From: Cellulomonas sp. SLBN-39
Lineage (GTDB): Bacteria > Actinomycetota > Actinomycetes > Actinomycetales > Cellulomonadaceae
Assembly (NCBI RefSeq): GCF_006715865.1
Contig: NZ_VFOA01000001.1
Span: 496,001-560,000 of the forward strand
DNA length: 64,000 nucleotides
Reading direction: 5' to 3'
Of this stretch, positions 9,801-16,647 are shown one piece after another (within the stretch, counting starts at the first letter, position 1; every line of letters starts with the position of its first letter). The position numbers and the translations under genes are program-made. The notes beneath the pieces are model-generated. The model did not search any database, was not told the origin of the DNA, and was given only the letters and a program-made list of their open reading frames with translations.

Positions 9801-9841
9801 CCGGGGCGGGCGTCCTCGCCCGGCGCCGGAGGTCCGTGTGA
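3869..9841 (+). CDS. Giant anchored-repeat surface protein of the anchored-repeat ABC system
   Basis: A 1,990-residue wall/membrane protein. It has a signal peptide (about residues 1-27, cleavage after TASA), a Pro/Ala-rich stretch, then about seven copies of the actinobacterial surface-anchored repeat at roughly 225-425, 450-690, 710-895, 930-1090, 1120-1310, 1470-1670 and 1710-1895. An Ig-like spacer lies near 1330-1430. The C terminus has one transmembrane helix followed by RRRRS; I see no LPxTG sortase site. The better-conserved repeats carry GHVD, a Trp-Pro-Gly or Trp-Leu-Gly segment, and HxHxxWAF followed by GVY/GTY; the HxH pairs lie at 853/855, 1268/1270, 1617/1619 and 1850/1852. The first, second and fourth repeats lack HxH. 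The start is GTG 3869, which gives a clean signal peptide. The stop overlaps the next start by four bases. Such proteins accompany the anchored-repeat ABC transporter; metal binding by the repeats is my inference. Confidence 0.9.
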   Translation: MPSPRLLVPALVAALLLPSPATASAATGAPVPLAGTSFPVLVAGPDGPALRAVREATALEDGTVLTATADEQVTTGAAADPALGTAALTWHAPDAPGPVEVAVMQDGTDPAAWPADEPLAVEASATLSWRFPAAGTYALVVDAVVEGTDAPVTATWTVEVAPGAPAPAPSDAPADPGAPAPPSPPVAPGDEDAPAAAGGPTSDDEPAPGAQEPDAAPQEPAAAGPVHVVDAGDLRLQPRLGADGLTVALLDAGTGEDLDLAATVLALPDAEAWPGGTEDPATWESVAPGRGAVHRTSAAGVGTSPLSLTLDAHALDPAAVSGADRWSEASGGVFTRLGSADGPGTVALLGHGTDLAGTSTDPGAARWLETSPPGGFFTEPELPVAVAITAPGRHCVTVATMLQTADDGTVHNRDVTLTFAVGGTDPAATAPCAQPDAVPAQAPAPVPADAPGTTVLDEGLALLATTVDADGELRLDVVTSDRGRTRSYDAERVVLAVPAHDAAWPWDGKDPSSPSHAVWQQVAAPGTRLWRTPGTTHDLGVDERANDLVLAFEGGFLDASALDPDGDLGVTWSMTAATTPDDGYLATYTAVNGTPEYPEDAAQWDTRPGGARETFWDAAASPDAGFWPFWSERTLWANEGVTGFAFTAPGVHCVKVQADAALAGGAASTATTLTFAVGVDPDGVTPCAPLDDDEGDGGGPGDGEDLDPSVAWLTKGHVDVGPRVGDDGGLELVTGDEGTVGLHPLADAVWVARGTWATFTVTEPDEYQDRTFLGPPGTVYHGFTQGNSYQNQTLWPGLNTQLLPGDPAPFDRDTTWTLEKASGPGDVVVWDTNRLYLDSRDATTGQFPVPFTHKHVSWAFTAPGVYCLALGTSMRDSQDDATDRDARGLLTVVAGDVDLTQVQPCERTQDVPGPVAAPRDAGTGATDVAPTSPVRVLDLVATGTGVDAVARTRAALGAGTEVVGVEHAVHRLTGGSGAWALPAWDWTTFGRAGSSADVRVTLGAVDGPGQVWFDGAARLSDDALLGTRAGDARAATLWSGHVLGSAAFVDAAGVYCVPLTWSGTAPDGSRFTLSRTLTLAAGVTGDVVPCADGGEGNDPGDGDPDPGGEPVWDVPQHATTRSGATVVTSGHVDLAVRVVDGRLASAVKDDSGPTTVLRDPAGTVLQVRPEAATTVPAAGAYGFLGEPGEPVWMLPETQQEGLLWPGWSSELVPSGALDGDVRWTLADLAGPGELALFQTSAFGLPTVLMASRDGLTTADTVVIGPRVHAHGTWAFSAEGVYCAAFTRTATRADGQALDERFVVAFAVGRTDVLGVDPGACFGDEGAPDDVDTTPHPVGALTPEDGGGVQVLDGDAGVVAGQLVTVQVGADRAGTWVSVWFDDTRWLGWVRVGASGAVQVRVPTSATPGAHALVVEDRDGALVGWDSLGVRASDGTPPDDGGSDGGDGGDGGEPPAPGIWDVPHGTVNAAGATVLSDGHVDVASVLTGGRLDTRVKDSTRSTLPVWRDPARTVLQLRPSSRATVPAAGFGFLGAAGATVYQVTQNQQPGLLWPGWSTEAIPADATRTGVAWALTDASGPGDFVLYRSSATTLGSSEVLMSTRDGVTAADRFTIPKAAHAHGTWAFTAAGTYCLAFERVARLASGAVSSDAFVLAVAVGTADVMRLDPARCGEQVDGGPGSTPVDDSAAGAGTTTTDGTTAARTVAPAQCVAGGVVLSSGHVDWAARLVGGRIQQLVGDDSSGAKTYREPGSVVLWVKPSARVGLPAGYERVAPAGSTVWQVPQTQAPGLVWLGWSSEALSPAQVTGPVRWTLDAVAGPGDVVVYQSGAFGGVQDVVLDGAGSAYDVPLGVHAHASWAFTRPGVYRLTMTQAATLADGTRSSDTEVLTVAVGDVDPTTALRRGSGCGTVSNAALTADDDAALLQADQAAAAAARAARLALPGALAAGSTTTAGALADAVRDPRVPALLAALGALLLLGGAGAGVLARRRRSV

Positions 9842-11466
9842 GCGCGGGTCGGCGCCGGCCGGCGCGGCCCGTCGCCGGTGCCGTCGCGGCGCTGGCGGTG
9901 CCCGTCCTGGCGCTGGCGGGCTGCACCGCCCCGCCGGCGCTCGACCCGGGCGGCGAGGGCCTGCGCGTCGTGACCACCACGACGCTGCTCGCGGACCTCG
10001 TGCGGCAGGTCGGCGGTGACCGGGTGCAGGTCGTCCCGATCGTCCCCGAGGGCGCCGACCCGCACACGTACGAGCCGACGCTGCGCGACGCGCGCGACGT
10101 GGTGTACGCGGACGTGGCGTTCAGCAACTACGCGCTGCTCGAGGAGCACGCGGTGATCACCACCCTCGACGCGAACCTGCGCGACGACGCCGTGCAGGTG
10201 TCCCTGGCGGAGGAGTCGGTGAAGTACGCGGCCGAGATCATCCCCCTCGTCGAGGACGTGGGGCTGGACTCCCTGTGGCTGGGCCTGCGGGTGCAGGGCG
10301 ACGGTGCGGAGCTCGGCGCGACCCGCGCGTCCCAGGTGCTCGTGCAGGCCACGGGCGCCGACGGGCCCGGGCAGGTGTACGCGTACCTCACGGGCACCTT
10401 CGGCGACACGGACGTGTACGTCGACTCCTCGGACGGCTTCGACGCCGCCGACGGGTACCGCCACGACACGTTCACCCTGCCGGTCGACGCGCACACCCAC
10501 CTGTCGTGGGCGTTCACCGCGCCGGGCGTGTACCGGCTCGACCTGCGCGCCCGCCTCCAGACCGAGCCCACCGCCCGCCCCGTCGACGTCGGCGCCGGCA
10601 CGCTCACCGTCGCGGTGGGCGTGCCGCCGTCGGCCGCCGGGGTCGACGACCCGGTCGTCCTCGACGCCGGGCACGCCGACGTCACCGCCGACCTGGCCAC
10701 GGGCACCCTGCTCGTGCGGCACGAGCCGGAGACGTCCGGCGCCGCGCCGACGTCCGACCCCGGTCACGCCCACGACCACGTGCACGAGCACGCGCTCGAC
10801 GACGTCGTCGTGGTCGTCCCCACCACGTCGCTCGCCGAGGTGCCCGCCGGGCCCGCGCACCGGTTCCTCGGCCGCCCGGGCACGCTCGTGCACCAGCTCC
10901 CGCAGGCGGTGCTCGGCAAGCACGTGCACGGCGAGATCGACCCGCACCTGTGGCAGGACGTCGGCAACGCGATGGCGTACGCGCAGCTCGTGCGCGACAC
11001 CCTGACCTCCGCCGACCCGGACGGCGCCCGCCACTACCGCGACACCACCGCCGCGTACCTCGACGAGCTCGCCGCGGCCGACGCGTACGTGCAGGCGCAG
11101 GTCGACGCGATCCCGCCCGACCGCCGGTACCTGGTGACCACGCACGACGCGTTCGGGTACCTCGCGCACGCCTACGGCCTGACCGTGGCGGGGTTCGTCA
11201 GCCCGAACCCCGCGGTCGAGCCGTCGCTGGCCGACCGGCGCCGCCTCACGCAGACCCTGCGCAGCCTGCAGGTGCCCGCCGTGTTCCTCGAGCCGAACCT
11301 CGTCGCGCGCTCCTCGACGCTCACCCAGGTGGCCGACGAGGTCGGCGTGCAGGTCTGCGCCCTGTACGGCGACACCTTCGACGAGCACGTGAGCACCTAC
11401 GTCCAGATGGTCCGCGCCAACGCCGACTCCCTGCGCCGGTGCCTGTCCCCCGCACCCACCCCGTGA
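9838..11466 (+). CDS. ABC transporter substrate-binding lipoprotein, ZnuA-like, with inserted anchored repeat
   Basis: A 542-residue lipoprotein (lipobox LALAGC, Cys29) of the cluster A-I metal-binding family, which is usually about 300 residues. The two ZnuA lobes are residues 40-132 and about 360-540. Between them sits an anchored repeat (about 133-265, with HTHLSWAFTAPGVY at 219-232) followed by a His-rich loop (310-318). Likely metal ligands are His76 (DPHTYEP), His370 (DPHLW), His436 (THDAFGYLAHAYG) and Asp512 (YGDTF). A His at the third position is typical of zinc rather than manganese receptors. This architecture matches the substrate-binding protein of the anchored-repeat-type ABC transporter. 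GTG 9838 overlaps the preceding stop, indicating translational coupling. Confidence 0.92.
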   Translation: MSAGRRRPARPVAGAVAALAVPVLALAGCTAPPALDPGGEGLRVVTTTTLLADLVRQVGGDRVQVVPIVPEGADPHTYEPTLRDARDVVYADVAFSNYALLEEHAVITTLDANLRDDAVQVSLAEESVKYAAEIIPLVEDVGLDSLWLGLRVQGDGAELGATRASQVLVQATGADGPGQVYAYLTGTFGDTDVYVDSSDGFDAADGYRHDTFTLPVDAHTHLSWAFTAPGVYRLDLRARLQTEPTARPVDVGAGTLTVAVGVPPSAAGVDDPVVLDAGHADVTADLATGTLLVRHEPETSGAAPTSDPGHAHDHVHEHALDDVVVVVPTTSLAEVPAGPAHRFLGRPGTLVHQLPQAVLGKHVHGEIDPHLWQDVGNAMAYAQLVRDTLTSADPDGARHYRDTTAAYLDELAAADAYVQAQVDAIPPDRRYLVTTHDAFGYLAHAYGLTVAGFVSPNPAVEPSLADRRRLTQTLRSLQVPAVFLEPNLVARSSTLTQVADEVGVQVCALYGDTFDEHVSTYVQMVRANADSLRRCLSPAPTP

Positions 11467-11477
11467 AGGACCCCGCC

Positions 11478-12518
11478 GTGCACCCCACCCCCACCCCCGC
11501 CCGCCGCGTCCTGACCGCGCTCGCGGCCGTCGTCCTGCTCGCCTGGCCGGCCGGCGCCGCGACCGCCGCCACCGACGGCCCCGCGCCCGGCGACCCGGCC
11601 CTCGACCAGACCCTCGGCGCCGACCTGCGGGTCGTCGACGAGCCCGGCGTCCTGGAGGCGGGCCACGTCGACATGGGCCCACGGTTCGTCGACGGCACGT
11701 GGCGGCTGCTCGTGCACGACGACGCCGCCCGCACCGACCCGTCCGCGCCGAGCGTGTGGCGCGCGCCGGAGCGCACCGTGCTGCGCGTCGTCGACGCCGC
11801 CGTGCAGCAGGTCCCCGACGACCCCGCGTACGCCTTCGTCGGCGCCGAGCCGGGCGTCGACGTGTGGGTCGTCCCGCAGACGCAGGACCCGGACGTCGTC
11901 TGGCTCGGCTGGAACACGCAGGACCCCGAGGTGATGGCGTCGGTCGACCGGGGCGTGACCCTCGGCCTGCGGGGTGTGCAGGGCCCCGGCACGATGACGG
12001 TCTACCTGCAGTCCGGCACGTTCGGCGCCCCGCAGGTGCTGTGGGACTCCCGGGCCGCCGAGGCGCAGGACGTGTGGGTCGACGTGAACACGCACACGCA
12101 CGCGAGCTGGGTGTTCACCGCCCCCGGCGTCTACCTCGTGCAGGTGGAGGTCGCCGCCGACCTGCTGGACGGCTCACGCGTCACCGACACCCAGGTGCTG
12201 CGGGTCGCCGTGGGTTCCGCGACGTCCACCGACGAGGCCGCCGCGGCGGCCTGGCAGGGCGCGGCGCCCACCGCCACGGCCGCCGCGGCGCCGTCGGGCG
12301 CCGCCGACGCGGGGGCCGCGGGCCCGGGCGGCACCGCCGCGGGTGCGGCCGGGGACGACCCGCTCGTCCCGCTGCTGGTCGGCGCGGTCGCGGTCGTCGG
12401 CGCCGGCCTGCTCGTGGGCGTCCTCGTCGTGGCCACCCGCGCCGCCCGTGACCGCCGCCGCGCGTTCGCCGCGGCGGGGACGCCGGGCGCCGACGCCCCG
12501 ACCGGGGGTGCGGCATGA
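11478..12518 (+). CDS. Membrane-anchored single-repeat protein of the anchored-repeat ABC system
   Basis: A 346-residue protein with a signal peptide (hydrophobic core, then AGAATA near residue 30). It has one full anchored repeat: EAGHVDMGPRF near residue 60, VVPQTQDPDVVWLGWN near 135-150 and THTHASWVFTAPGVY near 200-215. An Ala/Gly-rich spacer, one transmembrane helix and a basic cytoplasmic tail (RAARDRRRA) follow. GAAGGA lies 7 bases ahead of GTG 11478. Its stop overlaps the ATPase start by four bases. Its role is unproven; sitting between the receptor and the ATPase genes, it may pass ligand from the giant protein to the receptor. Confidence 0.88.
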   Translation: MHPTPTPARRVLTALAAVVLLAWPAGAATAATDGPAPGDPALDQTLGADLRVVDEPGVLEAGHVDMGPRFVDGTWRLLVHDDAARTDPSAPSVWRAPERTVLRVVDAAVQQVPDDPAYAFVGAEPGVDVWVVPQTQDPDVVWLGWNTQDPEVMASVDRGVTLGLRGVQGPGTMTVYLQSGTFGAPQVLWDSRAAEAQDVWVDVNTHTHASWVFTAPGVYLVQVEVAADLLDGSRVTDTQVLRVAVGSATSTDEAAAAAWQGAAPTATAAAAPSGAADAGAAGPGGTAAGAAGDDPLVPLLVGAVAVVGAGLLVGVLVVATRAARDRRRAFAAAGTPGADAPTGGAA

Positions 12519-13339
12519 GCACCACGACCACCCCGGCGACGGGTCACCCGCCCGCCGCGCGGCAGAGCGCCCCGGGCACACCCCCCGCCCCGACGGCCCT
12601 CGACGTCCGCGGGCTCGCGGTCGAGCTCGGCGGCCGCCGCGTCCTGCACGACGCCGACCTCACCGTCGGGCGCGGCGAGCTCGTCGGCCTGCTCGGGTCC
12701 AACGGCGCGGGCAAGACGACCCTGCTGCGCGCCGTCCTCGGCCTGGTCCGGCCCGCCGCCGGCACCGTCCTCGTCGACGGCTCGACCGCCCGCGCCGGGC
12801 GCACCGCCGTGGGGTACGTGCCGCAACGCCACGACGTCGCGTGGGACCTGCCCGTCAGCGTCGCCGACGCCGTGCTCACGGGCCTGACCGCGCGCCTGCA
12901 GCCCGGGCGGCGCGCGCGGCGCGAGCACTGGGACACCGTCGCCCGGTCGCTCGCACGCGTCCAGCTCACCGGCCTCGCCGAGCGGCCCGTCGGGCAGCTG
13001 TCCGGCGGGCAGCGCCAGCGCGTGCTCGTCGCCCGCGCGCTCGTGCAGGACCCCGCCCTGCTGCTCCTCGACGAGCCCTGCACGGCGCTGGACCTGCCCA
13101 CGCAGGAGGTCCTCGTCGACCTGTTCCGCTCCCTGGCCCGCGAGGGGCGCGCCGTGCTCATGACCACCCACGACGTGCCGTCCGCGCTCGACACGTGCGA
13201 CCGCCTGGCGCTGCTGCACGGCACCGTCGTGGCCACCGGCACCCCGGCCGCGCTCGCCGCCCGCCCCGACGCGTGGACGACGACGTTCGGCGTCGGCCCG
13301 GGCTCGACCCTGCACCGCCTGCTGGAGGCCGTCCGATGA
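12515..13339 (+). CDS. ABC transporter ATP-binding protein, anchored-repeat type
   Basis: A 274-residue ATPase of the ZnuC/MntB-like metal-importer group. The Walker A motif GSNGAGKTT is at 61-69, the Q-loop in GYVPQRHD near 100-107, the signature LSGGQRQRV at 162-170, Walker B LLLLDEP at 182-188 and the switch His in TTHDVPSA. A 30-residue disordered N-terminal extension precedes the domain. It should energise import through the adjacent permease. ATG 12515 and the terminal TGA overlap their neighbours by four bases on both sides, so the genes are strongly coupled. Confidence 0.95.
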   Translation: MSTTTTPATGHPPAARQSAPGTPPAPTALDVRGLAVELGGRRVLHDADLTVGRGELVGLLGSNGAGKTTLLRAVLGLVRPAAGTVLVDGSTARAGRTAVGYVPQRHDVAWDLPVSVADAVLTGLTARLQPGRRARREHWDTVARSLARVQLTGLAERPVGQLSGGQRQRVLVARALVQDPALLLLDEPCTALDLPTQEVLVDLFRSLAREGRAVLMTTHDVPSALDTCDRLALLHGTVVATGTPAALAARPDAWTTTFGVGPGSTLHRLLEAVR

Positions 13340-14226
13340 CCCCCGCCGACTTCCTGGCCGACCTGCTCAACCCCGACCTGTCGTTCCTGCCCAAGGCCCT
13401 GCTCGTCGCCGTGCTGTCCGCCCTCGTGTGCGGTGTCGTCGGCACGTACGTCGTGCTGCGCGGCATGGCGTTCATCGGCGACGCCGTCGCGCACGCCGTG
13501 TTCCCCGGCCTCGCGGTGGCGTTCGTGCTCGGCGGCAACCTCGTGCTCGGCGGGGCCGTCGCGGGCGTGCTCACCGCCGTGCTCGTCGCGCTGCTCTCGC
13601 AGGACCGGCGGCTGCGCGAGGACTCCGTCATCGGCGTGCTGTTCGTCGCCGCGTTCGCGCTCGGCGTCGTCGTCATCTCCCGCGCCCCCGGGTACGCGGG
13701 CAGCCTCCAGCAGTTCCTCTTCGGCTCGCTGACGGGCGTACCCGACGAGGACGTCGCCGTCGTCGCCGTCACGGGCGTCGTCGTGCTCGTCGCCGTGGCG
13801 CTGGCGCACCGGCACCTCGTCGCCGTCAGCCTGGACCGGGAGTTCGCCCGGGCCGCGGGCGTGCGGGTCCTGGCCTGGGACGTGCTGCTGTACGTGCTCG
13901 TCGCGCTGGCCGTGGTCATCAGCGTGCAGACCGTGGGCAACGTGCTCGTGCTCGCGCTGCTCGTCACGCCCGCGGCCACCGCCCGCCTCCTGACCGACCG
14001 GATCGGCGTGATGATGGCGCTCGGCCCGGCCATCGGCGCCGGCAGCGCCCTCGTCGGCCTGTACGTGTCCTGGTCGTGGGACCTGCCGACCGGCGGAACC
14101 GTCGTCCTCGTCCTGACCGCCGCGTTCGTGCTGGCGTGGGTCGCCGCACCACGCCGTGGCCTGCTCGCCCGCACGGCTCGCCCTGCCCGCACCCCGGCCC
14201 GCACCCCCGCAGGAGCCACCGCATGA
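13336..14226 (+). CDS. ABC transporter permease, anchored-repeat type (ZnuB-like)
   Basis: A 296-residue integral membrane protein of the ABC-3 family, with about eight hydrophobic segments. Family features include the TYVVLRGMAFIGDAVAHAVFPG region after the first helix and QTVGNVLVLALLVTPAATA in the middle. The C terminus is a short basic Arg/Pro tail. It should form the membrane channel for the substrate delivered by the ZnuA-like lipoprotein. The ATGA overlaps at both ends place it inside a coupled operon. Confidence 0.95.
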   Translation: MTPADFLADLLNPDLSFLPKALLVAVLSALVCGVVGTYVVLRGMAFIGDAVAHAVFPGLAVAFVLGGNLVLGGAVAGVLTAVLVALLSQDRRLREDSVIGVLFVAAFALGVVVISRAPGYAGSLQQFLFGSLTGVPDEDVAVVAVTGVVVLVAVALAHRHLVAVSLDREFARAAGVRVLAWDVLLYVLVALAVVISVQTVGNVLVLALLVTPAATARLLTDRIGVMMALGPAIGAGSALVGLYVSWSWDLPTGGTVVLVLTAAFVLAWVAAPRRGLLARTARPARTPARTPAGATA

Positions 14227-15098
14227 ACGCCGCCGACTCGTCCCCGGCACAGTCGTCCCTGGCACCGCCGTCCCCGGCACCGTCGTCCCCGGCCCGCAGA
14301 CCGGGGCGTGCCGGGCGCCGTGCCTGGCTCGCCACGAGCCTGGCGCTGGCCCTGCTCGGCGCCGCGGCGGTGGTCGGCGCGGCCGTCACCGCGGCGGACG
14401 CCCGCACCGGGGCCGCCGACGCCGGGGCACCGACGGCAGGCAGCACGCCGGGCAGCATGTCGGGCAGCGCGCCGGGGACCGCGTCCGTCGCCGGGCCGGC
14501 GCGCACGGCGGACGACCTGCCTGCGGGTGCCCTCGCCGACGCCACCTGGATCGCCACGACCGCGGCGACGACCGAGGTCCCCGAGCGCGCGCTGCGCGCC
14601 TACGCGGGCGCCGCGCTCGCGGTCGGCGCCAGCCACCCCGGGTGCGGCCTGGGGTGGAACGGGCTCGCGGCGGTCGGGCTCGTCGAGTCCGTGCACGGCA
14701 CGATCGACGGCGGGGTCCTGCTCGACGACGGCACGTCGCGCCCGCGGGTGGTCGGCGTGCCCCTCGACGGCGACGGGGTCGCCGCGATCGGCGACACCGA
14801 CGGCGGCCGGTGGGACGGTGACACCACGTGGGACCGCGCGGTCGGCCCGCTGCAGGTGATCCCGACGACGTGGGTCGAGCACGGCACGGACGGCGACGGC
14901 GACGGCGTCGCCGACCCGTTCCAGGTGGACGACGCGGCGCTGACCGCCGCGCGCTACCTGTGCGACGCGGGCGGCGACCTGACCACCCCGGAGGGCTGGA
15001 CCGCTGCGCTGGCCGCGTACAACGCCGACGCCGACTACGCGCGACGCGTCACGCAGGCCGCGCAGGACTACGCCCAGGGCCGGCCGGCGACCGGCTGA
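14223..15098 (+). CDS. Lytic-transglycosylase-like protein coupled to the transporter operon
   Basis: A 291-residue protein with an N-terminal transmembrane anchor or uncleaved signal (about residues 36-60), a Ser/Pro/Ala-rich linker and a lysozyme-like domain from about 100. The domain has GLVESVHG with a candidate catalytic Glu155, GPLQVIPTTW and AALAAYNAD, the usual SLT landmarks. It probably cleaves peptidoglycan on the outer face of the membrane. The ATGA overlap with the permease puts it in the operon, perhaps to open the wall for the giant surface protein; that role is inference. It converges with cbs. Confidence 0.85.
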   Translation: MNAADSSPAQSSLAPPSPAPSSPARRPGRAGRRAWLATSLALALLGAAAVVGAAVTAADARTGAADAGAPTAGSTPGSMSGSAPGTASVAGPARTADDLPAGALADATWIATTAATTEVPERALRAYAGAALAVGASHPGCGLGWNGLAAVGLVESVHGTIDGGVLLDDGTSRPRVVGVPLDGDGVAAIGDTDGGRWDGDTTWDRAVGPLQVIPTTWVEHGTDGDGDGVADPFQVDDAALTAARYLCDAGGDLTTPEGWTAALAAYNADADYARRVTQAAQDYAQGRPATG

Positions 15099-15137
15099 CC
15101 GGCCGCCCCGGGTCGCGTCAGCCGGCCCCGGGCGCCG

Positions 15138-16544
15138 TCAGCGGGCCAGGTACCCCAGCAGGTCGTGCCGGGTCAGCACGCCGACGGGCTGGCCGTCGTC
15201 GACGACCATGAGCGCGTCGGCCTTCTCCAGGGCGGCGCGCGCCTGGTCCACGGACTCCCCCGAGCCGATGAGCGGGAGCGCGGGGTCCATGTGCCGGTCG
15301 ACCCGGTCGGTGAGCGTGGCCGCGCCGGAGAACACCGCGTCGAGCAGCGCGCGCTCGGAGACGGCTCCCTGGACCTCGCCGATCTTCACGGGCGGCTCGG
15401 CGCCGACGACGGGCATCTGCGAGACGCCGTACTCGTGGAGGATCTCGATGGCGTCGCGGACAGTCTCGGTGGGGTGGGTGTGCACGAGGGCGGGAAGCTC
15501 GCCGGTCTTGGTGCGCAGCACGTCGGCCACCGAGGCGCCCTGGCTGGCGGCGAGGAACCCGTACGAGCGCATCCACGCGTCGTTGAAGATCTTCGACATG
15601 TAGCCACGGCCGCTGTCGGGGAGGATCACCACATACACGGCCTGCGCGGCGGCCTCGGGGTCGGTGTCCTGCAGGGCGCGGGCGTGCCGCAGCGCCGCCT
15701 GGACGGCCATGCCGCAGGAGCCGCCGACGAGCAGCCCCTCCTCCTGCGCGAGCCGGCGGGTCATCGAGAACGAGTCCGCGTCGGTCACGGGGATGATCGC
15801 GTCCGGCACGCTCGGGTCGTACGCGGTCGGCCAGAAGTCCTCGCCGACACCCTCGACGAGGTAGGGCCGGCCGTCCCCGCCGGAGTACACGGAGCCCGCC
15901 GGGTCGGCGCCGACCACCACGACGCGGCCGCCGTCGGCCGCGGGGCGGTCCGCCGAGACGTCGTGCAGGTACCGGCCGGTGCCCGTGATCGTGCCGCCGG
16001 TGCCGACGCCGGCGACGAGGTGCGTGATCCGCCCCTCGGTGTCGGCCCAGATCTCCGGGCCGGTGCTGGCGTAGTGGCTCGCGGGCCCGTTGGGGTTGGC
16101 GTACTGGTTGGGCTTCCACGCGCCGGGGATCTCGGCGGCGAGCCGGTCGGAGACGGAGTAGTACGAGTCCGGGTGGTCCGGCGGCACCGCGGTCGGGGTG
16201 ACGACGACCTCGGCCCCGTACGCGCGCAGCACGTCCCGCTTGTCCTGGCTGACCTTGTCGGGGCAGACGAACACGCAGCGGTACCCCTTGCGCTGGGCGA
16301 CCAGCGCGAGCCCGACACCGGTGTTGCCCGACGTGGGCTCGACGATCGTGCCGCCCGGCTGCAGCTCGCCCGAGGCCTCGGCGGCCTCGATCATGCGCAG
16401 CGCGATGCGGTCCTTCACGGAGCCGCCGGGGTTGAGGTACTCGACCTTGGCCAGCACGGTCGCGGTCAGACCGGCGGTCACGGACGTCAGCTGCACCAGC
16501 GGGGTGCCGCCGACCAGCTCGGAGATGTGGCGCGCGTACTTCAC
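15138..16544 (-). CDS. cbs: Cystathionine beta-synthase (PLP enzyme with two CBS domains)
   Basis: A 468-residue protein. The fold-type II PLP domain spans about 1-320, with the PLP Lys44 in GGSVKDRIALR and the phosphate/substrate loop PTSGNTGVG at 70-78. GVGTGGTITG, the PLP phosphate-binding loop, lies near residue 190. A C-terminal pair of CBS domains covers about 340-468. It condenses serine and homocysteine to cystathionine in transsulfuration. There is no N-terminal heme region as in animal enzymes. I chose GTG 16544 with GAGAGGA upstream; further upstream is non-coding and contains the terminator of the preceding gene. Confidence 0.95.
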   Translation of the reverse strand: MKYARHISELVGGTPLVQLTSVTAGLTATVLAKVEYLNPGGSVKDRIALRMIEAAEASGELQPGGTIVEPTSGNTGVGLALVAQRKGYRCVFVCPDKVSQDKRDVLRAYGAEVVVTPTAVPPDHPDSYYSVSDRLAAEIPGAWKPNQYANPNGPASHYASTGPEIWADTEGRITHLVAGVGTGGTITGTGRYLHDVSADRPAADGGRVVVVGADPAGSVYSGGDGRPYLVEGVGEDFWPTAYDPSVPDAIIPVTDADSFSMTRRLAQEEGLLVGGSCGMAVQAALRHARALQDTDPEAAAQAVYVVILPDSGRGYMSKIFNDAWMRSYGFLAASQGASVADVLRTKTGELPALVHTHPTETVRDAIEILHEYGVSQMPVVGAEPPVKIGEVQGAVSERALLDAVFSGAATLTDRVDRHMDPALPLIGSGESVDQARAALEKADALMVVDDGQPVGVLTRHDLLGYLAR

Positions 16545-16601
16545 GGGGCAGATCCTCTCATCGGTCGCCGCACCGGGCGGGGCCGTCGGCGGGCCGGGAC
16601 G

Positions 16602-16638
16602 CGACGAGGCCCCCGCCGGGCGGGCGGGGGCCTCGTCG
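16602..16638 (-). terminator. Terminator of the Bax-inhibitor-1 gene
   Basis: A perfect 16-bp stem (16602-16617 with 16623-16638) with a 5-base loop lies ten bases after the gene's stop and before cbs. Confidence 0.85.
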
Positions 16639-16647
16639 TGGCTGGGG

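Noticed and set aside
9600..9841. LPxTG-type sortase signal at the end of the giant surface protein
   Set aside because: Only LPGAL occurs before the helix, which does not fit a sortase motif; a membrane anchor with basic tail is the safer reading.
9838..11466. A frameshift or fusion artefact in the receptor because of its large size
   Set aside because: Both ZnuA lobes are in one continuous frame and the extra sequence is a recognisable anchored repeat, an architecture known for this receptor family.
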